A stretch of 64,000 nucleotides of DNA from JBPCOI01 sp051000395 (lineage in GTDB: Bacteria > Actinomycetota > Actinomycetes > Mycobacteriales > Jatrophihabitantaceae), in NCBI GenBank assembly GCA_051000395.1, contig JBPCOI010000078.1, positions 15,852 through 79,851 on the forward strand, written 5' to 3'. A program made the translations under genes and the position numbers. The first letter of the stretch is position 1. Every line of letters starts with the position of its first letter. This document shows positions 9,567-18,204 of the stretch, piece by piece. A model generated the notes under the pieces. It saw only the letters and a list, made by a program, of their open reading frames with translations. It made no database searches and was not told the origin of the DNA.

Positions 9567-10705
9567 AGGTACTGACCGTCGTCGGGACGCGGCCGGAGAT
9601 CATCAGGCTGTCCCGGGTGATCACCCGGCTGGAGCGCGAGACCGAGCACCGCCTCGTCCACACCGGGCAGAACTGGGATCCGCAGCTGAGCGCCGTGTTC
9701 TTCGCCGAACTCGGCCTGCGCCAGCCCGACCACTGGCTCGAGGTACCCGTCACCTCCGTGGGCGCCGTCCTCGGTGGCGTGCTTGCCGGTATCGAACCCG
9801 TGCTGCACGCCGAACGTCCCGACGCGGTGCTCGTGCTCGGCGACACGAACAGCGCCATCGCGGCGGTGATGGCCAAGCGGCTGGGCATCCCGGTGTTCCA
9901 CATGGAAGCCGGCAACAGGTGCTTCGACGAGAACGTGCCGGAGGAGACGAACCGGCGCATCATCGACCACACCGCGGACTTCAACCTCTGCTACACCGAG
10001 CACGCCCGGCGCAACCTGCTCGCCGAGGGACTGCCGACCCGGCGCGTCTTCGTGACCGGTTCGCCGATGGCCGAGGTGCTCGCCGCCTACGACGAGCAGA
10101 TCGAGGCGTCGACCGTGTTGGACCGGCTCGGGCTCGACGCCGGCGGGTACTACCTCGTGTCGATGCACCGCGAGGAGAACGTCGACGACCCCGAGCACCT
10201 CGACATCCTCGTGCGAGCGGTCAGCGAGCTCGCCGACGGCTCCGGCCTGCGCGTCGTGGTCAGCACGCATCCGCGGCTGCGCAAGCGATTGGCCGCGCGC
10301 GGCACGGTCGAGCACGACGCGGTGCAGTTCCTGGAGCCGTTCGGATTCCTCGACTACAACAAGCTGCAACGCAACGCGCGCTGCGTGCTCTCCGACAGCG
10401 GCACGATCAGCGAGGAGTCGGCGATCACCGGCTTCCCGGCAGTGACCATCCGCAACGCACTGGAACGCCCGGAGGCGCTCGACGCCGGCTCGATCGTGCT
10501 GAGCGGGGTGGACGCCGGCAGTATCCGCCGCTGTGTCGAGCTGGCGACCAGCCAGTGGGACGAGGGGTGGCGCCCGAGCGTGCCGCGCGACTACCTGGTG
10601 CCGGACTGCTCGGTCCGCGTCAGCCGGCTGATCTGCGGGCTGGGCGCGGTGCACGCCAACTGGTTGGGGTTGCGGCCCAAGCCCTGGCGGGAGCTGGGCG
10701 GCTGA
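9563..10705 (+). CDS. capG: UDP-N-acetylglucosamine 2-epimerase family, CapG/FnlC type
   Basis: 380 aa. Non-hydrolysing 2-epimerase fold with GTRPEIIRLSRVI at the N-terminus, SMHREENVDD in the second half and DSGTISEESAITG near the UDP site. The segment HMEAGNRCFDENVPEETNRR is the signature of the Cap5G/FnlC/WbjD branch, rather than the HVEAGLRTG of WecB. That branch performs the last step of UDP-L-FucNAc synthesis, C2 epimerisation of UDP-L-PneNAc to UDP-L-FucNAc. Its partners capE and capF are at 31084 and 29984. The stop and next start share one base (TGATG), so the following GT4 is coupled. Confidence 0.85.
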   Translation: MKVLTVVGTRPEIIRLSRVITRLERETEHRLVHTGQNWDPQLSAVFFAELGLRQPDHWLEVPVTSVGAVLGGVLAGIEPVLHAERPDAVLVLGDTNSAIAAVMAKRLGIPVFHMEAGNRCFDENVPEETNRRIIDHTADFNLCYTEHARRNLLAEGLPTRRVFVTGSPMAEVLAAYDEQIEASTVLDRLGLDAGGYYLVSMHREENVDDPEHLDILVRAVSELADGSGLRVVVSTHPRLRKRLAARGTVEHDAVQFLEPFGFLDYNKLQRNARCVLSDSGTISEESAITGFPAVTIRNALERPEALDAGSIVLSGVDAGSIRRCVELATSQWDEGWRPSVPRDYLVPDCSVRVSRLICGLGAVHANWLGLRPKPWRELGG

Positions 10706-11922
10706 TGCGGATCGTGCTCGTGCACCGCTACTTCTGGCCGGACACCCCGCCCTACGCGCACATCCTGCGCGAGCTCGCGCAGCACCTCGGGGCAGCCGGC
10801 CATCAGGTCACCGTGCTGAGCTGCCAGCCGTCCTACAACCGTGCCGTGGTCGCGAAGGCTCCTGCGCGCGAATGTCTGGCGCCCGGCGTCGAGGTGCGTC
10901 GCTGGCCGATTCTCCCGGATCGCCGCTTCGCCGCAGCCAAGGCCCTGAACCTGCTCTGGTTCTGCCTGCGGCTGCTGCTCGCCCGCCGAGGGCTGGGGCG
11001 GGTGGACGTGCTGATGGCCGCGTCGACGCCACCGATCGCGGTGGCGAAGTTGGGCGGCTGGCTCGCTCGCCGCAGCGGGGCGCGCTTCGTCTATCACAAG
11101 CAGGACATCTATCCAGAGGTGGTGACCGCGCCCGGAATCCTGCGCGACGGGCGGTGGGCCGCGCTGCTGCGCGCGCTGGACGCCCGCACCGAACGCGGTG
11201 CCGACCGCGTCGTCGTCCTGTCCGAGGACATGGCCGCCACCGTCGCCGCCCGCGGCGTCGCGCCGGACCGGATCACGGTGATCAACAACTTCGACCCGTG
11301 GCTGCTCGATGAGCGCGCCGAACCGCCCCGCAGCACCGATCGGCCGAGCGGGCCGCTCCACGTGGTATTCGCCGGCAACCTCGGCCGGTTCCAGAACCTG
11401 GAGAACGTCTTCGAGGCCGCCACCCTGCTCCGCGGCGAGGACGGCGTCGCGTGGCACTTCTTCGGCACCGGCGCGCTGGCCGCCCAACTCGAAGAACAGG
11501 TGTGCTCCCGCGGTTTGCGCAACGTCCAACTGCACGGCTACCGCCCGCCGGCGGAGGTCGCCGAGTTCCTGCGCACGAGGGCGGACGTCGGCATCGTGTC
11601 GCTGATGCCGGGCGTCATCCGGGCCGCGTACCCGAGCAAGACGATGTCCTACCTGCGGCAGGGTTGTCCGGTGCTCGCGCTCGTCGAGGCCGACAGCGAG
11701 CTGGCCCGTGACATCGAGGCGGCCGGCTCCGGGCTGCAGGTCGATCCCACCGACCCGGGCGCCCTCGCGTCCACCCTGCGCCGGCTTGCGGCCAATCCGG
11801 CGGAGCTGTCCGGCGCCGGGCGGCGCGCCGCTCAGCTCTACGAGCGCCGGTTCGGCCCCGCCGGACAGCTGGCTCGGTGGACACAGCTGTTCGATGAACT
11901 CGGCGAACGTAGGCCGACATGA
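10705..11922 (+). CDS. GT4 glycosyltransferase, WbuB-like (candidate L-FucNAc transferase)
   Basis: 405 aa. The N-terminus IVLVHRYFWPDTPPYA and the segment YHKQDIYPEVV are typical of the WbuB-like GT4 branch, which moves N-acetyl-L-fucosamine onto an undecaprenyl-linked GlcNAc-type sugar. The C-terminal nucleotide-sugar domain has VFAGNLGRFQNLE and YPSKTMSYLRQGCPVLA, followed by the Glu of DSELARD. The ATG overlaps the capG stop and the end overlaps the next gene by 4 nt, so it sits in a tight operon. Pairing with capG supports L-FucNAc as donor sugar, but acceptor and linkage are inferred. Confidence 0.8.
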   Translation: MRIVLVHRYFWPDTPPYAHILRELAQHLGAAGHQVTVLSCQPSYNRAVVAKAPARECLAPGVEVRRWPILPDRRFAAAKALNLLWFCLRLLLARRGLGRVDVLMAASTPPIAVAKLGGWLARRSGARFVYHKQDIYPEVVTAPGILRDGRWAALLRALDARTERGADRVVVLSEDMAATVAARGVAPDRITVINNFDPWLLDERAEPPRSTDRPSGPLHVVFAGNLGRFQNLENVFEAATLLRGEDGVAWHFFGTGALAAQLEEQVCSRGLRNVQLHGYRPPAEVAEFLRTRADVGIVSLMPGVIRAAYPSKTMSYLRQGCPVLALVEADSELARDIEAAGSGLQVDPTDPGALASTLRRLAANPAELSGAGRRAAQLYERRFGPAGQLARWTQLFDELGERRPT

Positions 11923-12695
11923 ACGCCCGCCGCTCCGCCCGTCCGGCCTCTGCGACGGCTCAGGCGTTCGACCGGGTGCTCGCCGCAATCGGTCTGCTCG
12001 CGTCGAGCCCGCTGTCGGCACTGGCGGCCGTCGCGATCAAGCTCTCGAGTGAGGGACCGATTCTGTACCGCGCGTCGCGCGTGGGTCAGGGTGGACGGTT
12101 GTTCACCATGTTCAAGTTCCGCACCATGCACGTAGAGCGCGCCGGCCAGGCTGCCGTGATCACCGGAGCGGACGACCCGCGCGTGTTCCCGGCCGGCCGG
12201 GTGCTGCGCCGGTTCAAGATCGACGAACTGCCCCAGCTGGTCAACGTGGTCCGCGGCGACATGGCGCTCGTCGGGCCGCGGCCGGAGGAGCCGTCGATCG
12301 TGCGCGAGCACTACGAACCCTGGATGCACGAGACGCTCTGCGTCGCGCCGGGTATCGCCAGTCCCGGCAGCCTCGCGTACTACGCCGACGAGGCGGCACT
12401 GCCGCAGGATGCCGGCGAGGCGCAACGCAGGTATCTCTCCGAGGTGCTAGCCGGCAAACTCGCACTGGAACTCGTGTACGTACGCAACCGGTCATGGCGT
12501 TACGACGTCGAACTCGTGCTGCGCGCGCTGGCGGCGATCCTCGGCAGGCGCGACGTGTTCCCGGCACGCCAGGCCTGGGAACGGGCCGAGGCGAAGCGCC
12601 TGGCCGACACGTGGCACTGTTACCCGAAGCCGGGCGCGGAAGGCGACGTCGAATCGAACGCCGCCGCGCGCCCCCGCGGCGAGGCGGGCGGATGA
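11919..12695 (+). CDS. Undecaprenyl-phosphate sugar phosphotransferase (small PGT)
   Basis: 258 aa. It begins assembly of the repeat unit by moving a sugar-1-phosphate onto undecaprenyl phosphate at the inner face of the membrane. Hallmarks are an N-terminal hydrophobic re-entrant helix (AIGLLASSPLSALAAVAIKL), MFKFRTMHVE, RRFKIDELPQLVNVVRGD with the catalytic Asp-Glu pair, and ALVGPRPE. It lacks the four extra helices of WbaP/WecA-size enzymes, so it belongs to the short monotopic class (PglC-like). A ~60-residue polar tail follows the core. ATGA overlaps link it to the genes on both sides. Confidence 0.9.
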   Translation: MNARRSARPASATAQAFDRVLAAIGLLASSPLSALAAVAIKLSSEGPILYRASRVGQGGRLFTMFKFRTMHVERAGQAAVITGADDPRVFPAGRVLRRFKIDELPQLVNVVRGDMALVGPRPEEPSIVREHYEPWMHETLCVAPGIASPGSLAYYADEAALPQDAGEAQRRYLSEVLAGKLALELVYVRNRSWRYDVELVLRALAAILGRRDVFPARQAWERAEAKRLADTWHCYPKPGAEGDVESNAAARPRGEAGG

Positions 12696-13576
12696 CACCG
12701 CGGCACGTCGTCCTCGTCGGCGCGGCACGGTCCGGGACGAAGATCCTGCGCGAGGCACTCGCCGCCTCCTCGGGTTCGGGGCGGGTGCCCTACGACATCG
12801 GCTACGTGTGGCGCTACGGCAACGAGGGACACCCGGACGACGCGTTGCGCCCGGAGTGCTCGAGCGAGAAGTCCGCCCGCTTCATCCGTCACTTCGTCGA
12901 CCGTTACGCCGACGGGCAGCCGAGCGCAGTCATCGAGAAGACGGTGGGCAACACGCTGCGGATCCCGTTCGTCGCCGAGGTGTTGCCCGACGCCAGCTAC
13001 GTCCACCTGATCCGCAACGGGGTGGACGTCATCGAGTCCACCCGCCGCCAGTGGACCGAACCCACCGACGTCCGGTACCTGCTCGCGAAGGCCCGGCACT
13101 TCCCGCTGCGCCTGGTGCCCGGTTACGGCGTGAAGTACCTCCAGTCACTAGCTCGGCGCCGCACCAGCGCCGAGCGGCGGGTCGGTTCGTGGGGACCCCG
13201 CTACCCCGGGATCGATGACGACCTGCGCCACGAGGACCTACTCACCGTCTGCGCCCGCCAGTGGCGCACCGCCGTGACGCAGGCGCGCGCCGACCTCGGC
13301 CGCCTCACGGCGCCGGTGACCGAGATCCGCTACGAGCGGCTGGTGCAGGATCCACGCGCCGAGCTGACGCGGCTGGTCGACTTCCTCGATCTCGACGTGT
13401 CCGCGGCCGGGCTCGCTGCTGCAGCCGCGTCCATCACGCCGGAGCGCCAGGACATCGGACGTTGCTCGCTGGACGCCGGGGAACTCGCCGTCGTGCAACG
13501 CGAAGCCGGGTCGCTGCTGGCCCATCTCGACTACCCCGCAGCGCTGGTCGAGAACGGCCCCCGTCACGAGCGCTGA
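12692..13576 (+). CDS. Sulfotransferase family protein
   Basis: 294 aa. The N-terminal phosphosulfate-binding loop is LVGAARSGTKILREAL; the 3'-phosphate region is HLIRNGVDVIESTRRQW. PYDIGYVWRYGN and ITEIRYERLVQDPRAEL-like elements (here VTEIRYERLVQDP) complete a PAPS-dependent sulfotransferase fold. It is coupled to the phosphoglycosyl transferase gene through an ATGA overlap, so a saccharide substrate is likely. It is one of three sulfotransferase genes here (with 16201 and 24550). No sulfate-activation gene is visible. Confidence 0.8.
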   Translation: MTPRHVVLVGAARSGTKILREALAASSGSGRVPYDIGYVWRYGNEGHPDDALRPECSSEKSARFIRHFVDRYADGQPSAVIEKTVGNTLRIPFVAEVLPDASYVHLIRNGVDVIESTRRQWTEPTDVRYLLAKARHFPLRLVPGYGVKYLQSLARRRTSAERRVGSWGPRYPGIDDDLRHEDLLTVCARQWRTAVTQARADLGRLTAPVTEIRYERLVQDPRAELTRLVDFLDLDVSAAGLAAAAASITPERQDIGRCSLDAGELAVVQREAGSLLAHLDYPAALVENGPRHER

Positions 13577-13604
13577 GCGTCATCGCAGCCGTACCCCTCA
13601 ACCC

Positions 13605-13610
13605 TAGGAT
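13605..13610 (+). promoter_or_regulatory. Leaderless -10 box TAGGAT
   Basis: TAGGAT is followed by 6 nt and the GTG start at 13617, with no ribosome-binding site. The same box and spacing recur at 26608 and 36051. It suggests that the formyltransferase/deacetylase pair has its own promoter inside the cluster. Confidence 0.5.
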
Positions 13611-13616
13611 GCACAC

Positions 13617-14708
13617 GTGCCACGACCCTCCACTCCGCCCGGGCGGGTGATCCTGTGCGGCGCGGTGCACGAGGCTGCGCCCACCCTGGACGCGTTGCTC
13701 GCCAGCGAGCTGGCCGACGTGGTCGCCGTCGTCACCGCATCGGAACAGGGCCTGCGGGGGTTGGCCGGCCCCGTGGACCTGGCCACCCCGGCCCGCGCCG
13801 CGGGCGCGGCGGTGATCCGCACCGACGACGTCAACGATCCCGACATCGTTGCCCAGTTGAGCGCGCTACAGCCCGACCTGCTCGTCGTCGTGGGCTGGAC
13901 GCGTCTGATCGGCGCCGAGCTGCTCGCGGTGCCGCGGCGCGGATGCGTCGGATTCCATGCCTCCCTGCTGCCCCGGCACCGCGGTCGCGCTCCGGTCAAT
14001 TGGTCGATCCTGCGCGGGGAGACGGTCACCGGCAACACGATGATGCTTCTCGACCCCGGCGCCGACACCGGCGACATTGTCGATCAACGCAGCACGGCCG
14101 TCACCGCCGAGGACACCTGCGCGACGGTGTACGTGCGAGTCGCCGAACTCGGCGTCCAGATGCTGCGCGATCACCTGCCCGCCCTGCTCGCGGGCACGGC
14201 GCCGCGCCGGCGACAGGATCCGGCGCAGGGCGACATCCTGCCCAAGCGGACTCCGGCCATGGGCGTCATCGACTGGGCCCGTCCGCCGCGAGATGTACAC
14301 AACTGGGTGCGTGCCCTCACCGCGCCCTATCCTGGCGCCTTCGGGGACTGGAACGGGCGGCAGGTGATGATCTGGCGCACCCGAGTGCCCGAGCCACACG
14401 CGCACTGCGGCAACGATCCCGGCCTGGTCCTGGACGTCGACGACGCCGGGATGCAGGTCGCAACCGCGGGAGGATTGGTGACGGTAACCAGCATGTCGTG
14501 GGCGGAGCAGACGCCGACAGCGGCGCCCGCGTGGTGCGCGGCGAACGGCCTGGGTCCCGGGGCGCGCTTCGGCCTGCCGGCGCCGGAACTGGCGCGGTGG
14601 GCGCGCGGCGAAGGACCGCGTCCACAACCACAGGGCGTGCACGATGCGTCCGGCCCACGCGAATCGGCCGGCCGCCTTCGCGCGGACACTCAGCGGTCCG
14701 GCACATGA
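13617..14708 (+). CDS. Formyltransferase family protein (sugar N-formyltransferase candidate)
   Basis: 363 aa, about the length of methionyl-tRNA formyltransferase but set in a sugar locus. The folate-binding formyltransferase core has FHASLLPRHRGRAPVNW and MMLLDPGADTGDIVDQ, which keep the catalytic His and the downstream Asp. The Asn of the usual N-x-H motif is Gly here (GFH), so activity may be altered. The C-terminal ~130 residues look like the second domain of Fmt-type enzymes. Its last codons overlap the PIG-L deacetylase start (ATGA). A plausible job is N-formylation of an amino sugar made by the 4,6-dehydratase/aminotransferase pair or freed by the deacetylase. Confidence 0.8.
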   Translation: MPRPSTPPGRVILCGAVHEAAPTLDALLASELADVVAVVTASEQGLRGLAGPVDLATPARAAGAAVIRTDDVNDPDIVAQLSALQPDLLVVVGWTRLIGAELLAVPRRGCVGFHASLLPRHRGRAPVNWSILRGETVTGNTMMLLDPGADTGDIVDQRSTAVTAEDTCATVYVRVAELGVQMLRDHLPALLAGTAPRRRQDPAQGDILPKRTPAMGVIDWARPPRDVHNWVRALTAPYPGAFGDWNGRQVMIWRTRVPEPHAHCGNDPGLVLDVDDAGMQVATAGGLVTVTSMSWAEQTPTAAPAWCAANGLGPGARFGLPAPELARWARGEGPRPQPQGVHDASGPRESAGRLRADTQRSGT

Positions 14709-15373
14709 GCACGGTGGTGGTGGTGGCCGCCCACCCCGACGACGAGGTACTGGGCTCCGGCGGCACGCTCGCCCGGCACGTCGCTCAGGGCGACGAGGTC
14801 CATGCCGTCGTACTGTCCGACGGCGCGACCAGCCGCTATCCGAGCGAGATGACGGGTGTGCTTGCCGAGTCGGCGCACAAGGCGGCTGCGGTGCTCGGTC
14901 TCGCCTCGGTGCGCGTGGGCGAGCTGCCCGACCAGCGGCTGGACACGGTGCCGCTCATCGAGGTGACGAACCAGGTCGAAGCCGTGCTGGACGAGCTGCG
15001 ACCCGAGTTCGTGTACACGCACTTCCCCGGCGACGCGAACGTCGACCACGGCCTGACCGCCCGGGCTACCTGGACCGCGTGCCGCCCGTACGTCGTGCCG
15101 CGGCTACGGCGCTTCGCTGTGTTCGAAACCCCGTCGTCCACCGAGTGGGCGTGGCCGCTCGCTGACGGAACGTTTCGTCCGGCGCTGTTCGTGGACGTCT
15201 CCGACACGCTGAACGACAAGCTCGCCGCGATGGAGTGCTACCAGAGCGAGCTGCGTGACTACCCGCATCCTCGGTCACTGCGCGCGTTAACCGAACGAGC
15301 CGCCTTCTGGGGAAGCAAGGTGGGCTGTGCCGCGGCCGAACCCTTTCAGGTGTTGCGTGAGGTCGAGCGGTGA
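14705..15373 (+). CDS. PIG-L family N-deacetylase
   Basis: 222 aa. Zn-dependent deacetylase of the LmbE/PIG-L fold. The motifs are AHPDDEVLGSGGTL near the N-terminus (AHPDD supplies metal and base residues) and HFPGDANVDHGLTARA, the second metal site. Members remove acetyl from GlcNAc moieties of lipids, mycothiol precursors or polysaccharides. The ATGA overlap with the formyltransferase suggests a deacetylate-then-reformylate exchange, which is an inference. There is no signal peptide, so it acts in the cytosol on a nucleotide- or lipid-linked sugar. Confidence 0.9.
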   Translation: MSTVVVVAAHPDDEVLGSGGTLARHVAQGDEVHAVVLSDGATSRYPSEMTGVLAESAHKAAAVLGLASVRVGELPDQRLDTVPLIEVTNQVEAVLDELRPEFVYTHFPGDANVDHGLTARATWTACRPYVVPRLRRFAVFETPSSTEWAWPLADGTFRPALFVDVSDTLNDKLAAMECYQSELRDYPHPRSLRALTERAAFWGSKVGCAAAEPFQVLREVER

Positions 15374-15454
15374 GCAGCCCACCTCGCCGGCCAACTAGGC
15401 TACCCGCGAAAACGTCAGGCGATCTTGCCGAGAACCGATGCGAGGACTGAGTAC

Positions 15455-16195
15455 ATGGCTTCACCATCCACGGGGCGAACGAAGCTGCGCTACCGATGGT
15501 CGCACCGCAGTAGAGTTCACCGCGCTGTCGTCCGGAGCGCCAACCGCGTCCTGCCGCTCGTGCCATTCAAGCTGAAGTACGCCGCAACCGACGCCGTACG
15601 TAACCACAACCTTCCTTATCGCCTGCTCGAATCGACATCGGTGGCGATCCAGGTCGGGGCACCGAGGGACACCCTGCGGTCGGGGCGCTCACGGGCGATG
15701 GCGTTCGCGCGGCGCACGCGTCCGAACGGCAGATTGCTCGTCGTCGAGCCCGATGCGACGAGTTCGGCTGAGTTCCGCCGCACCGCCGAACGGCAGGGCA
15801 TGGACCATGTCGTCGTGATCACCGCCGCGGCGTGGAATGAACGCAGCACCCTCGCGATCGAAATCGACCCCCAGCACCCGGCGACGAATTTCACCTCCGG
15901 CGCGGCGACTTACAGCGCCGAGGAGATGACGCGCTTTCGCGAGGTCACCGTCGATGCTGTACCCGTGGACGAACTGATCGAGGAAGCCGGACTCGGTCAC
16001 GTCGACCTCGTCAGCATCACGACCAACGGTGCCGAGCGGGAGATCCTGGCGGGACTCAAGCGCACCCTCGAACGCGACCGGCCCTACGTCTGCCTCGCGC
16101 GCACCGAGGATTCCTACTCCGAGCTGATGGCCAATCTGGGTTACCAGCTGCTCGGTCAAGACGATCGCGGCTTCACGTTTCGGCACGGGGGCTGA
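15455..16195 (+). CDS. FkbM-like SAM-dependent methyltransferase, divergent
   Basis: 246 aa from the ATG at 15455, which has GAGGA about 9 nt upstream; an earlier TTG is less likely. The pattern VAIQVGAPRDTLRSG, LLVVEPDATSSAEFRR, VDAVPVDELIEEAG and SITTNGAEREILAGL follows the FkbM methyltransferase order. The usual acidic IDVEGAE box reads ITTNGAE, so a metal- or SAM-side acid is lost. It could O-methylate a sugar of the polymer. The N-terminal ~50 residues are basic and unrelated to the core. The gene sits 82 bp after the deacetylase and 5 bp before the sulfotransferase. Confidence 0.65.
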   Translation: MASPSTGRTKLRYRWSHRSRVHRAVVRSANRVLPLVPFKLKYAATDAVRNHNLPYRLLESTSVAIQVGAPRDTLRSGRSRAMAFARRTRPNGRLLVVEPDATSSAEFRRTAERQGMDHVVVITAAAWNERSTLAIEIDPQHPATNFTSGAATYSAEEMTRFREVTVDAVPVDELIEEAGLGHVDLVSITTNGAEREILAGLKRTLERDRPYVCLARTEDSYSELMANLGYQLLGQDDRGFTFRHGG

Positions 16196-16200
16196 GCTCG

Positions 16201-17109
16201 GTGCTACCACAATTCCTGGTGATCGGCGCGATGAAGGCCGGTTCGACGACCATCTACGAGGACTTGCGCGCCCATCCGCAGATCTTCCTGATCGAGAAGG
16301 AACTGGACAGCTTCAATTCGCCGAGCATCTCGACACCGACGGGACGGGCTCGATACGAGCAGCTGTTCGCGAAAGCCGCTCCGGGCCAGCTCCGGGGCGA
16401 CGTGTCAGCCACCTACGCGAAACTGCCCGAGACCGACGGGCTCGCAGAGCGGGCCGCCACGGTGCTCGGCAGCGATTTCCAGGTGGTCTACAGCGTGCGA
16501 AATCCGGTGGACCGGGTGGTCAGCCAGCACCACCACGAATACATGCGGGGAAAGATCACCCAGGCCTCGATCGACGACGCGGTACGAGAGGTGCCTCGGC
16601 TCATCTCGTACTCGAAATACGCCTACCAGCTCCGGCCGTTCGTGGACGCCGTCGGGCCTGAGAACGTGCACCTGATCAGGTTCGAGGACTACACGGCAGA
16701 CCGGGCAACCGGCCTCGGCCGCCTGCTGGACTTTCTCGGCGTCGATCGAATCGTCGACGGTGCCGACCTCGACCGGGCCCACAACGTGAGCGAGGGCCTG
16801 CACATCGGTACCGGCCGGATCTGGCAGCTGACGCGCTCGGCAGCATACCGTCGAGCCCTTCGCCCGTTGATGCCCGAAAGGGTGCGCAAGCTGGGTCGCC
16901 GGGCCCTGCTGCCGACGGCACCTCCCCGGCCGGCGCCGCCGTCGCCCGCCACGGTCGATCGGATCATCGACGCCGTGGCCTCGGACCTGGACGCGTTGCG
17001 TTCGTCGTCCGTCGCGGTTCCGGAGCTGTGGGACCTGGAAGCCACCAGGCAGCGGTACCTGACCATCGCCGCGCGCTCAGACGAGCAGGTGCTGCCCCGC
17101 TCGGATTAG
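16201..17109 (+). CDS. Sulfotransferase (PAPS-dependent)
   Basis: 302 aa from GTG. The 5'-phosphosulfate loop is VIGAMKAGSTTIYEDLRAHP and the 3'-phosphate motif is VVYSVRNPVDRVVSQHHHEY. GDVSATYAKLP and IRFEDYTADRATGL follow, the classic Sulfotransfer_1 layout of heparan/NodH-type carbohydrate sulfotransferases. The C-terminus carries a Pro-rich stretch (TAPPRPAPPSPA). It ends 8 bp from the stop of the convergent GT4 gene, marking the end of the rightward cluster. Confidence 0.9.
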   Translation: MLPQFLVIGAMKAGSTTIYEDLRAHPQIFLIEKELDSFNSPSISTPTGRARYEQLFAKAAPGQLRGDVSATYAKLPETDGLAERAATVLGSDFQVVYSVRNPVDRVVSQHHHEYMRGKITQASIDDAVREVPRLISYSKYAYQLRPFVDAVGPENVHLIRFEDYTADRATGLGRLLDFLGVDRIVDGADLDRAHNVSEGLHIGTGRIWQLTRSAAYRRALRPLMPERVRKLGRRALLPTAPPRPAPPSPATVDRIIDAVASDLDALRSSSVAVPELWDLEATRQRYLTIAARSDEQVLPRSD

Positions 17110-17117
17110 CGCCCGGG

Positions 17118-18188
17118 TCAGTGGCGGGTCCGACCTGGTGTCAGTGCCTGGAAAATGTCGAGAAATGCACGCGCGTTGTCCTCCCAGGTGACCGGCCAGG
17201 TCCAGGGTTTGCTTCCCGGTGACCAGCGGCCGAGACCTTCGCGGATCACGTCTGCCAGCGCTGCCGTATCGCCGACCGGTACGAAGCTCGCGTTGCCTTG
17301 CGTTACCTCGCGGTGCGCCGGCAGATCGCTCAGCACCAGCGGGCAACCAACCGAACCTGCTTCTGCGGGCGTCATCGAGAACGACTCGAGGCCGGACATC
17401 AGCACCATTGCCGTCGCCCGTTCGTAGATCCACTTGAGCTGTCGGCGATTCCCCACCCAACCGAGGTGGACGAGCTTGTCGGCGTGGATTCCGGCGAGCT
17501 GCCGGTGCTCCTCGACTTGTGTAGCGGTATAGCCGCCGACAAGCACGAGATGCACGCCGTCCGAGGACCCCTCCTGTGACCGGGCCCAGCCGCTGACCAC
17601 GTCGCTGACGCGCTTGTGCGGAGCCGCGCTCGCCACCGAGAGCAGGTACCTCTCGGGCAGGTGCTCGAACGGCACAGCGGCCTGCGGCCAATCCGGCGCC
17701 CCGCTGTGGATCACGCGCAGCTTGTGCTCGACACTCGGAACCGTGTCGACGACCTCCGCAGCCATGGACTCGGAAATGGCCACGACCACGTCGGCGCGGC
17801 GCATCGCCCAATGGTTGGCCTTCACCTTCCAGAACGGCCGTGACGCTACCGTCTCCGGCAGCTGCAAACCCACTCCGTAATAGTTGGGGTTGTGCAGGGT
17901 CAGCACGATCGGGGCACGGCTCGCCATCGGCGCGAAGTTCGCCGGGCAGTAGAGCACGTCGGCTCGTCGAAATGGCAACTGGACCTGCTCGTAGGCAAAG
18001 CGACGGGGCACGGAACCGACAGCAATCCGCTCGACCGCCCCCGGGAACGCGGTGTCCTTGATCCAGGGCGACACCAGCGTGTGCAGATCCAGGCTGGTGT
18101 CGACGCGGGCCAGCGCTGTCAGCTGCTGCTGCAGATACGTCACGCCGCCCCCGTGGCGCAGCGGCAGCGCGTTGACGAGAATCCGCAT
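17118..18188 (-). CDS. GT4 family glycosyltransferase
   Basis: 356 aa. Retaining GT-B glycosyltransferase. The glycine-rich loop LPLRHGGGVTYLQQQL is at the N-terminus and VVVAISESMAAEVV lies mid-protein. The donor domain has LLSVASAAPHKRVSDV, LVLVGGY, LGWVGNRRQLKWIYERA and ESFSMTPAEAGSVGCPLVLS, where the Glu-x7-Glu motif becomes SFSMTPAEA. It presumably adds a hexose or amino sugar to the lipid-linked repeat unit. It follows the DegT aminotransferase by 16 bp on the same strand. Confidence 0.9.
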   Translation of the reverse strand: MRILVNALPLRHGGGVTYLQQQLTALARVDTSLDLHTLVSPWIKDTAFPGAVERIAVGSVPRRFAYEQVQLPFRRADVLYCPANFAPMASRAPIVLTLHNPNYYGVGLQLPETVASRPFWKVKANHWAMRRADVVVAISESMAAEVVDTVPSVEHKLRVIHSGAPDWPQAAVPFEHLPERYLLSVASAAPHKRVSDVVSGWARSQEGSSDGVHLVLVGGYTATQVEEHRQLAGIHADKLVHLGWVGNRRQLKWIYERATAMVLMSGLESFSMTPAEAGSVGCPLVLSDLPAHREVTQGNASFVPVGDTAALADVIREGLGRWSPGSKPWTWPVTWEDNARAFLDIFQALTPGRTRH

Positions 18189-18204
18189 GATCGAGCCCGG
18201 TTAG

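Noticed and set aside
9919..10704. Long N-terminal extension of the WbuB-like GT4 frame
   Set aside because: It overlaps capG in another frame and is Arg/Ala-rich; the conserved protein begins at 10705.
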